NCBI GenBank assembly: GCA_049999765.1 | Contig: JBNGIQ010009353.1 | Coordinates: 43,631 to 85,431 of the forward strand | DNA: 41,801 nt | Direction of reading: 5' to 3' | Origin: Phaeoceros laevis | Lineage: Eukaryota; Anthocerotophyta; Anthocerotopsida; Notothyladales | In this document: positions 32,594-41,801 of the stretch, piece by piece | Position numbering within the stretch: position 1 is the stretch's first letter | How the letters are laid out: each line of letters starts with the position of its first letter | Translations under genes and position numbers: made by a program | The notes under the pieces: model-generated | Seen by the model: the letters and a program-made list of their open reading frames with translations, nothing else | What the model was told of the DNA's origin: nothing | The model's database searches: none

Positions 32594-35500
32594 ATGAAGG
32601 AAGGTCGCCGTGTGGTACTCTGGAGCCTGACTCGAGGAAAGCTGAGATTGTTGGAGAACTGTTGTAGGTGTCTTTCGTCGTTACGAGGCTTACCGCAGCA
32701 ACGCAAATCAACTGGAGCCGGTAAGCACTTGTTTTTTTCCAATTTCGGGCGTCAGTGTAGCGTTGCGGGCTTTGATCTCAGAAGTCCTCCTGATTGTCAC
32801 GACCAGGTGGCCTGCTTGTTTTCGAGCCAAGTGCATCGGAGACGTTTTCAGCGACTTCCTCGCTGTGGTGGGACAGCAGGACGAACAAGGTAACAATCGT
32901 CGCCTTGCCATATGAATGTCACAGACCCTCCCATCCTTGCGGACGGCAGTTGATCTGTCTGACTCTGCAGAAAACCAAGACTGCTCACGACCGAAATGAT
33001 CTGGAACCCAAACAGACTGGGACGGGGAACAGCTCCAGCAGGTCAGTTTCTCTTCGCCAACAACCTTAGTGTCTTTCATCCTTGAAGATGTTTGCAGCAC
33101 AAGTAGCTCCTTTATGTTGATGTTCCCATTAACATTGCAGGGTGGCAAGGGCTGAAGGAGGTTGGAAACTTGAAACTTGGAGCACAGTAAGTGAAGGGCA
33201 CCTCAATGAGGCTGTGGAAGTGCTGGACCGCTTGGTGCACCAAGCATCTTGTATTCCTCACTCCCTCTGCTATGGTGTCCTCAAAAGGTGCCTCGCACAG
33301 AAAGATCTGATTCTCGGAAGGCGTGTTCATGCTCTTATAGTCAAGAGTGGATATGAGATAAACGCATTATTAGCAGACCATCTTATTCGGATGTATGCAT
33401 ATCATGGGAGGTTGCAGGAAGCGATACAAGTGTTCACCAAAGTGACTAGACCGACGACCTTCACTTGGTGCTCCATCATATATGCACACACTGAACATGG
33501 CCGCCCTTCCCAGGCTCTCCAGCTGTATCAACAGATGTGCCGATCTACCGTCGAGCCAGATGGCTACACATTTGTTGCTGTCCTCAAGGCGTGTGCCAGT
33601 TTAGCAGACTTGGAGTTCGGGAAACATGTACACAGTGATGTATTGGGGAGTGCAGCTAAGACTGATGCATTCGTCGGTAACTGTCTGGTAGACATGTATG
33701 CCAAATGTGGAAGTTTAGAAGATGCACTCAGTGTGTTCGACAACCTGCCTACCAGAGATGTGGTGACGTGGAATTCCATGATCACTGCGTATGCAAAATG
33801 TGGTAGGTTAGACGATGCCCGCAAATTGTTTGACACAACGCCCATAAGAAATGTGGTTACATGGACTACCATGATCACAGGATATGCCCAGCAAGGAATG
33901 TGTCAAGAAGCCCTCAGTTTGTACGCATGTATGCAGCAGGAGGGCATGACCCTGCCCAACACTGTAACCTTTGTGAGCCTTTTGCAAGCATGTGGCAACC
34001 TCAGGGCCCTACACAAGGGCAAGCAGCTCCATTCTGAAATCAGAGAACGAGGTCTTGAAACCGAGGTGGTTGTGGGTAGCTGCCTGGTTGATATGTATGC
34101 TAAGTGTGGCTGTTTGGTGAGTGCACGCAAAGTGTTTGACAACATGCCAACTAGAAATGTAGTTACATGGAATGCCATGATTACAGGATATGTTCAACAC
34201 AAGCTTGGTGAAGAAGCTTTTAGTCTTTATGCGCTTATGCAAGAAGATGGCATGAATCCACCAAATCCTTTTACCTTCTCTTGCCTTCTGAAATTGTGTG
34301 CAAGCACTGGAGCACTACATCAAGGGAAAGAGCTTCATGCACTGATCCAAGAAAGTTGGCTGGAAGCTAATGTGGTTGTTGGCAACAGCCTGGTAGACAT
34401 GTACGCGAAGTGTGGAAGCTTACAGGATGCTCAGAAAGTGTTTGATGGCTTGCTTGACAGAGATGTGGTGACCTGGACTGCCATGATTGCAGGATATGTT
34501 CAGCACGGGCGCAGTCAGGAAGCTCTTTCCCTGTATACGCGGATGCAGCAGGAGGGCATCAGTGACCTGAATCATGTTACATTCATGTGCCTACTTCAAG
34601 CATGTGGCACAGTTGGAGCTTTGCATCAAGGGAAGCAGCTTCACTCGAAGATCTGTGAGAGAGGACTTGACGCTGATGTCACTATCGGCAGCTGCTTGGT
34701 GAGCATGTACGCCAAATGTGGCAGGTTGGAGGATGCTCATAAAGTGTTTGTCAATATGCCAACCAGAAATGTGGTGACATGGAACTCTCTTTTAAATGGC
34801 TACGCCCAACACTGCGATGCTCATACAGTGATCCAATCCTTCAATGAGATGCAGCAACATGGCATGGAGCCGGATTCCATTACTTTTAATTGCCTTCTCG
34901 TTGCTTGTAGTCATGAGGGTCTGGTAAATGAAGGTCAGAAATTCTTCAAACTGATGGTGGACCAAGGCATTGCACCGGATGCATATCACTTGACCTGCAT
35001 GGTTGATCTCTTTGGAAGGGCAGGAAGCCTTGACGAGGCAGAGAATCTGTTGCAAACAGGTCCGTTGAAGAGTGACATTGTGGGGTGGACGTCTTTGCTC
35101 AGCGCCTGCAAAAGCCATCATGATGTAGATCGTGGGAAGCGATGTTTTGACCGCATCATTGAGATGGAACCTGCAAATGCCGCAGCATATGTGCTTTTGG
35201 GAAATTTGTATGCTAACGCTGGCAGGTGGGAGGATGTGGAGAGTTTAGAGAAATTGAGGAAGTCGGTAGGTGCCTTGAAGAAGCCTGCAAGTGCCTTCAT
35301 CGAGGTTAATAGCAAGGTTGAGATGTTTACTGTCGGGGAAGAGAGGAGTGATACTCTCTCCAAGCTCAGGAGTGTCAACCTGCGGCTGAAGGAGGGAGGC
35401 CATGTGCCACACACAGAGCTGGTTTTGAAGCCCCTGTCTGAGCAGGAAAAGGAGGACGCTCTGTGTGGACATGCCGAGAAACTAGCATTGGCGTATGGCC

Positions 35501-35679
35501 TGCTGAATACCCCAGACGGAACTCCCTTGTTGGTCACTAAGAACCTTCGAATGTGCAATGACTGCCACAGTGGGACCAAGATCTTGTCAGTCCTTGAAAG
35601 GCGAGAGATAGTAGTAAGAGATTCACACCGTGTGCACCGGTTCCACAATGGGTTTTGTTCGTGTGGAGACCGGCACTGA
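32594..35679 (+). CDS. PLS-class PPR protein with DYW domain ending in DRH (939 aa)
   Basis: Probable organelle RNA-editing factor. Exons are 32594-32720, 32807-32889, 32971-33041 and 33141-35679, with phases that close exactly. The leader MKEGRRVVLWSLTRGKLRLL is basic and hydrophobic, as in an organelle presequence; the main exon alone has no ATG before the first repeat. Six S-type repeats are visible (MYAKCGSLEDALSVF and similar). The PG box is altered (KKPASAFIEV). The DYW domain keeps its zinc ligands and catalytic Glu: HAEKLALAYG, CNDCH, and HRFHNGFCSCGDRH at the end. The final tripeptide is therefore DRH rather than DYW. Its N-terminal repeats match those of the minus-strand PPR gene (VLKRCLAQKDLILGRRVHA against VLKRCIAQKDLVLGSRVHG), and the last leader intron has the same phase in both genes. 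Confidence 0.92.
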
Positions 35680-36091
35680 ACGAAGCTGTAGGGTAAGCAC
35701 CCGAAGGAAGGACTTTATTGTATGCTTGGACTGAAGCTATATGTCGACGAAAAGATCGCAATATTTAAAAGAACAGGTTGTGTTACTTGAAGGTACACAG
35801 CTTCCCAAATGGCGGCAGGCCAAGATTGAAAGGAATACAAATGAATTTGTGGTTATCCACCATCAATGCAGGTTTCCTGCTCTTGCTCTTTACCTTTGAC
35901 ATGGTACAACATGTTGTACATATCAGTGCCAAAACTGTGATTGGGTAGGTGGTGGATTTTGGAGGTCGGCAGGGCAACTGCCAAACATGATGTGGACTGC
36001 CCAAAGAAGCCTTCTATATGCAGGACTTGGGCCTCCGTGTTTCACGGGCAGCATTCTCAGACTTGCCAATCTGCTTGGCGTTCAATCCAAC
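35680..36091. other. Intergenic, PPR 3' flank and reductase leader
   Basis: No independent gene is visible. The reductase frame stays open upstream to a Met at 35987, discussed with that gene. Confidence 0.55.
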
Positions 36092-37570
36092 ATGGGTGTG
36101 GAGAGCGTTGTCGAGCCTACAAGACGAACCGTTTGTGTGACAGGAGCCACCGGTTTCGTTGCTTCTTGGCTCGTAAAGCGTCTTCTCGAAAAAGGCTACA
36201 AAGTACGCGCCACTGTGCGGGATCCTGGTAACCTCCAACTTCTCTCCCTTGCAGATTTCCGCAATCCCTCGGATTCCACGGCTATTTGCTCAGTTCCTGC
36301 AGTCCCTCAGACAACTTGGAAAGAACGTCTCACCTCCGAGAGCTTCCTGGAGCCCCGGAGGGGTTGGAGCTGGTGAAAGCGGACCTCCTGACTGAAGGAA
36401 GCTTCGATGAGGCTGTGCGAGGATGCGAAGGTGTTTTCCACACTGCAACTCCTGTGGTCCGCGTACGAGTGGATCCAAAGGTTGCCTTCTAATTTGCTTG
36501 GGACAAACAGACATGTATAACGTGTTTGGAGAAGAAACTGAGAATGTTCTGCTGATTTGCAGGCCGAATTGGTCGATCCAGCTGTTGAAGGCACCTTGAA
36601 CATTCTGAGGTCGTGCGCCCGGACTCCTTCTGTCAGACGGATTGTCATGACATCTTCGTCTTCGGCAGTGAGGGTGAACGACACCTACACAACCGGCGCT
36701 ATCCTGGATGAATCAGTCTGGAGCTCTCCCGAACTTTGTGAAAAGCATCAGGTCATAATTCACTGTTGGCGCTGGATGTCGCCAAATTTCCTCATGTCAC
36801 GCTGTCTGCAGCCAGCATTGTGACACAAGCATGTGGAGTGACTCAATGCAGATCTGGTATCCCTTGGCCAAAACTTTGGCTGAAAAAGCGGCGTGGGATT
36901 TCGCCAAGGATCACGGGCTTGACCTCGTGGTTGTCCTCCCAAGCTTCATCATCGGCCCGGTCCTCCCTCCAGATTTGTCGTCCACTGGGGCGGACGTGCT
37001 AGAGCTCCTCAAAGGTGCTGCAACAAACAAGTAGAGATGCTCGTTTGAACACCGTGTCAAGCTTCATTCCAGCTCTCAAACGTCCTCTTTTGATAACTGC
37101 TCATGTTTTGGAAGCAGGGGGAACAGAGAGATTTGCTGTCCACAATAGAATGGGATTGGTCCACATTGACGACGTCGCTGCTGCTCACATCCTGGTATTC
37201 GAGAAAGCTGAAGCCGAAGGTCGTTACCTGTGCTCCTACACCGTCCTCGAGAACTACGAATTGGCTCAATTTCTAGCGGACCGCTATCCTCGCCTCCAAA
37301 TTCCCACGAGGTCTGAGCCTAAAGCCAGCTGGAACCTCTTGCCAGAGCCTCCGAAACCAAATAGCTAACCATGAATCCTTACAAATCCGAACTGATATGC
37401 GCATGGTTTGGCTGCTCGCTGTGATGCTGTGCAGGTTCCCGAACTCCATCCAGGTGCCTGCGTACCATCTCAACAGCGGCAAGCTGGAGAGGCTGGGCCT
37501 GCAGTTCAAGGACCTAGGGGCGATGTTCGATGACATGATCGCCAGTTTCAATACCAAAGGCTTGCTGTAG
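36092..37570 (+). CDS. NADPH-dependent reductase, TKPR1/DFR/CCR-like short-chain dehydrogenase
   Basis: Extended short-chain dehydrogenase of the DFR/CCR/TKPR group. Six exons (36092-36227, 36311-36480, 36563-36751, 36852-37014, 37118-37310, 37435-37570) give 328 aa, the usual family length. The NADPH fold is [19 protein letters not shown] followed by KVRATVRDP. The catalytic set is the Ser in [12 protein letters not shown] and the YxxxK pair in [14 protein letters not shown]. The C-terminal part matches tetraketide alpha-pyrone reductase 1 best: LLKG, then [26 protein letters not shown], and [22 protein letters not shown]1 makes hydroxylated alpha-pyrone precursors of sporopollenin in the spore or pollen wall. 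The subgroup call is an inference. A Met 35 codons upstream (35987) is in frame, but [18 protein letters not shown] fits family N-termini better. Confidence 0.9.
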
Positions 37571-37792
37571 CTCAAAGGTTAATTCTCAATGAAGCGAACT
37601 GATCCTATGATCCGTGTCGTATCCTCGATTGCAATTTTCCTACCGGGCATGCATAAATCTCTCTCCCTTAAACTATTGTGCTAAGCTGATAGTAGGGACG
37701 AGGCTTGTGGGCATCATAGGAGAGGCTATCAAAAGCGTAGCCGCCGAGTGGACGCATTTACTGCAAATAGCGTGCATCCCTTCGGCGGCGAG

Positions 37793-37956
37793 TAGGGAGG
37801 CACGATATTAGAGTAGGCTTTGGCTTTGGAGAGTAGAGTAGGGAGGCACGATATTAGAGTAGGNNNNNNNNNNGCTTTGGCTTTGGAGAGTAGAGTAGGG
37901 AGGCACGATATTAGAGTAGGGGAGAGGGAGGCACGATATTAGAGTAGGGAGACTGG
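37793..37956. repeat. Tandem array, 23-bp core in four copies
   Basis: The core reads GGGAGGCACGATATTAGAG plus TAGG. Two copies are preceded by a CTTTGGCTTTGGAGAG segment. The array is cut by a 10-N gap, so its copy number in the genome is uncertain. Confidence 0.85.
37864..37873. other. Assembly gap (10 N)
   Basis: Ten N inside the tandem array, consistent with a repeat the assembler could not resolve. Confidence 1.
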
Positions 37957-38401
37957 GCTACTAGAGTAGGGAGGTCCGCCGCTTTGAGAGTAGGTAGTTG
38001 TCCTCCTATAATAAGGCGCGCTGTCCTCCTATAAGGAGCGCGCCTTAACGAGCGCGCCTTATAGAGGACAAGACAACTCTATAAGGCGCGCGCCATTCAA
38101 GGTGGGAATTTGACCGATTAGCCTAAAGGGTTTTAGAGGTTTCAAGATTTTTTTAGAGTAGATTTGGATGCCTTTTAAATAGGGCTATCCAAGCATTTTT
38201 TTTTTCCAAAATAACACGTGTTGACCCTTTTACCTCCCGAGAAAAAGATCATAAACGGTTTGACCGGTTTACCGTGACCCTTTTATCCCAAAATTAAAGG
38301 GTTAGAGCCCTAAATGGTTTGACTGGGTTTGATCGGTTTGAACAAGTTACAAACAGGTCAAATGGTTAAAAAGGTTTTAAACCCTTTAAAAACTTCACAT
38401 T

Positions 38402-40536
38402 CTATCTCATATCTTTGAAATCCTTCCATAGTTCATAGATAGCATCCCAATCAACCTCATCCATGGATGGGCCATTAATGGAAACTCGGAGTAAATTATC
38501 CAATGTGGCACTACTCATCATGGTCTTGTCAAAGCTCATAACCAGATTCTGCTTAGAAAATCCTCTCTCGCAACATGATGTATTCACTGGAATACACATC
38601 AACAGCTGCCAAAGCCTCCACATCTCGGGGCACTTCGCAAACCAGAGAGCATTGCTACCTAGTGTAACAAAAGCACGAATCATGCAAACTTCTCCCTTGC
38701 AGACTGATGCAAGCAAAGACACGAACTTGGACAATTCCACAAGACAGAGCTGCTTGTTAACGGAAATTCCTCACCAGAAACTATCATACTGTTACCAAAC
38801 TTGAGCAAGAGTGGATGTATCCATGAAGTGCATTCAGATAACCTGGTGGCAGCATGCTGAGCATATCGAGATGGAGTGAATACAATAGAAGGTTGAAAGA
38901 CAACAAAAATCTGGAAACCTTGCACGGATGGCTGTAATCAAAGCTTCTACATATTTTTTCATGTCTTCCGTGCAGAACTGAATCGTTGTCTCATCATGAT
39001 CTGGCAGCTGCAAACCGTTGTACATGTCAAATTGAATCTCTTCTAAGAACCGGTATAGACGGCTGCTACCAACTGTAATAGTGGTACCCAAGTACACTAA
39101 TGAGACCTCTTCAAGCAAAGCTGCAATCATGGGAGCTAGACCGGGCAAATCCATGTTATCATGCTGCATGAAAATATTCAGCTCATTGATCATTTCTAAA
39201 ATGTCTGCTAGTAAATGCATGAAGAACAATTTCTGATACCGGCATAAACTTGACTGAAGAGTAGTGAAACTGTCCTTCTTCTTCTGGTCACGAGCATGTA
39301 AGATTGACTACTTCAGCAGCATGAAAATAGCAGGCAAAGACCGGCATACAGAAACCATGGCATTCCCTCTACTTAACCATCGAACATTATGAATGGAAGA
39401 TACCTTAGCTACTTGTAAATCCAGATCATGCTGAAGATGCTAAAGTTGAGAGGTTAACTTTGAGCTTTTGTGCAGCTTTTTGTGAAGAGCCATGACAACC
39501 TTGTCAACTTCTTTGAGAGGTGGCATAACACTAGATGCATCAACAGCAGCCAGAGACACTCGGTGAGCCATACAATGAGTCTGAACTTGGAAAGGAGCAA
39601 GCTGCTTCAGCTTATAAGCAACATTTTGGTGACCAGTCCCCTTTATGACATTAGCTCCGTCAGTTGCAAGACCAACCAGCTTACCGATGTCTATACCTCT
39701 TATAGTGAGCTTGTGTATAACTGCTTGAAACAGAGTTTCTGCCTCTCCGTTGGACACAGTGACAAGTGCCAAGAACTTTGTGACTGGCTGTCTAGATTTC
39801 AAGTAAACAACATAGATAATAAGGTTGCCTCTAACAGCCCGGTCAGTACTTTCATCTATGAGCAGACCAAAAAAAGGAGACTGCAATAAGAGGATCATTT
39901 GCTCTGATTGAAAATGAGCTGACATGATTTCTATCTGCTCACCACATGCCTTGCGATTCAGAAATGTTCCATAAGAATTCTGCTGAGCAAGCATTGGTGC
40001 TTGTACTTGCTGGAGAAGTTCCATCAAGTCCTCGTACGAATGAAGACTATGAGCTCCCTTGGCAATAAAGTATGATGACTTAAACAATGTCAGTAAATGT
40101 TGTTTCTTTTCATCCACTTGTTTCACAACCAATGCTTCAAGATTCTGCCCGGCCCGTTCTCGAAGCTTTTGTGCGGTAGTTGCTGTTGTGTGAGCATCAA
40201 TTTGTTGATGTGCTTTGAGGGCGCTTGTTTGCATGTTCTTGCTGCCACTGTTTCTGAAGTTGTTTCTGGTCGACGTGCCTACTCCATAAGTTACACAGAT
40301 CCTGTAAAATGTCTTTGGAACCCCGTTAATCTGCTCAATATAAGCCCACGGGTATTCACGATTCCAGTCGTCTTTCTAAGAACGGACAGCTGGTGTGGCT
40401 TTCGCTCGTTTGGGAGGGTTTTGCCGGTTTCCAATCTGTCACGAAATATGTTGCTCCCTTGTGTTTGCTCTTCCAGGATGTTGGATTCTTCAGTCTGGTC
40501 AATCTCTAATGATTCCACGTCTGTCAAAGCAAACAC
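38402..40536 (-). pseudogene. hAT transposase pseudogene (TTF zinc finger / DUF4371-like lineage)
   Basis: The hAT landmarks appear in order on the minus strand. They are a zinc-finger-like region ending in NMQTSALKAHQQIDAH, the catalytic-domain motif FFGLLIDESTDRAVRGNL, LVGLATDGANVIKGTGHQN, the CMAHRVSLAAVD box, NVRWLSRGNAM, and the C-terminal dimerisation motif CCERGFSKQNLV with LDNLLRVSINGP. The frame is broken repeatedly: a shift near 40294, in-frame stops at 39440-39442 and near 39311, and shifts around 38925-38740, where FTPSRYAQHAATRLSE lies in another frame. The order is typical of domesticated and transposing relatives such as ZNF862/KIAA1586, but this copy cannot make a full protein. 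Confidence 0.85.
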
Positions 40537-40778
40537 GGTTAGAGGTGATCAAAAGATTAGCGCAAGGACCAAGGACAAATCTGCACGGAAGAGGTTTGAC
40601 CTATGTGCTTTGGTTTGATCGAAAAATTGTGGGTGGAGGATGAGGAGAACCCGCAAAAAATGTTTAAGTATGAGAGGAGGGCGGACAGCTTCCTAGAACC
40701 CGTGCGCAAACGGCCAAGGCCAAGGCCAAGTCTCATTAAATATGTAGGCCAAGAGGTTGGTGCGAGAGGGCATTGCGA

Positions 40779-40840
40779 GGGTCGAACACGTGACCTCCCT
40801 TTTCCCAAACCCAATGATGGTCTACCAATTGACTACTTTC
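40779..40840 (-). repeat. tRNA-derived SINE-like fragment
   Basis: On the minus strand an A-box-like TAGTCAATTGG (40835-40825) is followed about 40 bases later by a B-box-like GTTCGACCC (40787-40779), the internal promoter layout of tRNA genes and tRNA-derived SINEs. The fragment does not fold as an intact tRNA, and it lies inside the decayed hAT element. Confidence 0.35.
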
Positions 40841-41111
40841 TCAACTAGCTTGATGTTAGTTTTTAAACTTAGAACCGGTTTGAACTTTTTGTACCTTTTT
40901 AAATGATTTCACCCTTTAACTTCTGACCTTTTAATGGGTCAAACCGTTTAAAAAAGGGTCAAACCTGTTAAACGGTTTACCCTCGACCCTTTTACCCCAA
41001 AGTTAAAGGGTCACGACCCTTTTACCCCAAAATAAAAGGGTCAAAAAACCTTTTTCTAACCGGTCAAATTTCCATCTTGGCGCCATTAGAGTTATCCTCT
41101 GTAAGGCGCGC

Positions 41112-41801
41112 GCCAGCATCGTTTGGAGTTAATTAAGGCAATCTACGGTTTCCAAATGGCACGTACTTTGTATAAAGAATTTGATTCTCAATTATGTATA
41201 GGTATACTCTTAGTTACCAAAGCGGGAAAACAACGGTTCTGACGTCAAAAATAAGTTATTTTGAAATCTGGAGTTTCGGAAGCGGCGTATTATGCCGTAT
41301 TTTTATTTTTAAAATTTTAATTATGATATATATAAAATACGTACAAAATATACATAAGTAAGTATTTAGTAGTAGTTACTATTTACTAAGCTAGGCAGCA
41401 GCAACATTTGCAAGCCCGGCTCTCACTAGGGCAAGGGATCTTGCCGCAAAATCGCTCGCGGTCCATCTCCAATCGCAGTCGCTCCAAGAAGCTTGGAACG
41501 GGGCGACATCGTCCCGTCCGACGGCACGGGCAGCAAGCGAGTATGGGCGATGGTGGACAGTCACACAACATGGGCATGACGCCCTCAAGCTCGTGCGACG
41601 AGCTTGAGTTGTGCGAAGCTCAAGCTCGTCACGCGAGCGCGACAAGTGAAGTTACGACTTTTCATTACTCATGACTCATGAGTAACGAAAAGTCATGCCT
41701 CATGACATTACTTTTGAGTTTCTGTATACGATCGTAATTAACTTTTTATACGATTGTGTATTAACTCATTTCCTTGAATACATAGAGAGTTGACGCCGAT
41801 T
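41112..41801. other. Right-edge intergenic stretch with palindromes
   Basis: No gene is supported. A GC-rich island (41395-41640) within AT-rich DNA carries open frames on both strands without domains. Strong foldbacks lie at 41590-41700. Confidence 0.55.
41592..41694. repeat. Two adjacent palindromes
   Basis: Near 41597-41630 the 12-bp arm GACGAGCTTGAG pairs exactly with CTCAAGCTCGTC around a 10-base loop. At 41656-41673 and 41677-41694, 18-bp arms (GACTTTTCATTACTCATG and its inverse) pair with one mismatch around a 3-base loop. Confidence 0.8.

Larger units (their letters stand above)
37571..38051. other. Intergenic with tandem repeats and GCGCGCC foldbacks
   Basis: Holds the 3' flank of the reductase, a tandem array (listed separately) and, from about 37990, several inverted and direct copies of a TCCTCCTATAAGG/GCGCGCC segment next to the left end of a transposon. 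Confidence 0.6.
38052..41111 (-). mobile_element. Decayed autonomous hAT-superfamily transposon with long inverted ends
   Basis: The two ends are imperfect inverted copies for about 80 bp. Left: GCGCGCCTTATAGAGGA ... CTCTA ... GGAATTTGACCGATTAG. The right end, read inverted: GCGCGCCTTACAGAGGA ... CTCTA ... GAAATTTGACCGGTTAG. Subterminal zones on both sides are full of GGTTTGACC/GACCCTTTTA-type motifs. One block (GGTTTACC..GACCCTTTTA.CCCAAA) is shared in the same orientation near 38262 and 40975. The interior holds a broken hAT transposase. I could not find a clean 8-bp target-site duplication, because the left flank is itself a cluster of GCGCGCC foldbacks. The exact outer borders are therefore uncertain. 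Confidence 0.7.

Noticed and set aside
32002-35679. A single F-box/PPR fusion gene
   Set aside because: The F-box frame ends at a stop (32440-32442), and the PPR gene has its own ATG leader exon at 32594 with consistent phases.
35987-36091. Upstream Met at 35987 as the reductase start
   Set aside because: It would add 35 residues not typical of the family. The Met at 36092 fits. It cannot be fully excluded without transcripts.

Overview
This 41.8-kb window is nuclear DNA from a land plant. The genes have short GT-AG introns (mostly 80-260 bp). They include large PLS-class pentatricopeptide (PPR) proteins with an RNA-editing-type DYW domain, a peroxiredoxin Q with a transit peptide, a MUR3-like GT47 glycosyltransferase and a TKPR1-like reductase of the sporopollenin pathway type. 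The many near-identical PLS repeats and small introns suggest a seed-free plant (moss, liverwort, lycophyte or fern). That placement is an inference, and I cannot name the species. Three runs of N (400, 100 and 10 bases) mark assembly gaps.

Layout. 1-8675 (minus): the first 21 exons of the TRA1/TRRAP pseudokinase gene, running off the left edge. 10112-11941 (minus): a one-exon MUR3-like GT47 gene. 13149-13769 (plus): ribosomal protein eL13. 14713-15354 (minus): a two-exon gene for a 97-aa protein. 15.4-22 kb: a repeat-rich, AT-rich stretch holding a TTAA-flanked miniature element (16131-16427), a hAT-like element with a perfect 8-bp target-site duplication (16574-18468), and a broken GDSL esterase/lipase gene (20317-21464). 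22220-24000 (plus): a GC-rich three-exon gene for a secreted beta-helix protein. 25007-26057 (plus): peroxiredoxin Q. 26851-30845 (minus) and 32594-35679 (plus): two divergent paralogous PPR genes. Between them lie a four-exon small gene (31073-31709, minus) and a short F-box gene (32002-32442, plus). 36092-37570 (plus): a six-exon TKPR1-like reductase. 38.05-41.11 kb: a decayed hAT transposon with long inverted ends. The right edge holds strong palindromes.

Most genes here are unrelated housekeeping or metabolic genes; this is not an operon-like system. The linked story is the PPR pair. Both genes share a split 5' end with matching intron phases and the same N-terminal repeats, so they are an inverted duplication. 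The minus-strand copy stops just before the DYW editing domain, and a frameshifted relic resembling that domain lies directly after its stop. The plus-strand copy keeps the DYW zinc ligands but ends in DRH instead of DYW. I found no convincing new multi-gene system. The items most worth a second look are the PPR pair, the hAT-like element with a carried reading frame, the TTAA-flanked miniature element, and the GC-rich beta-helix gene.
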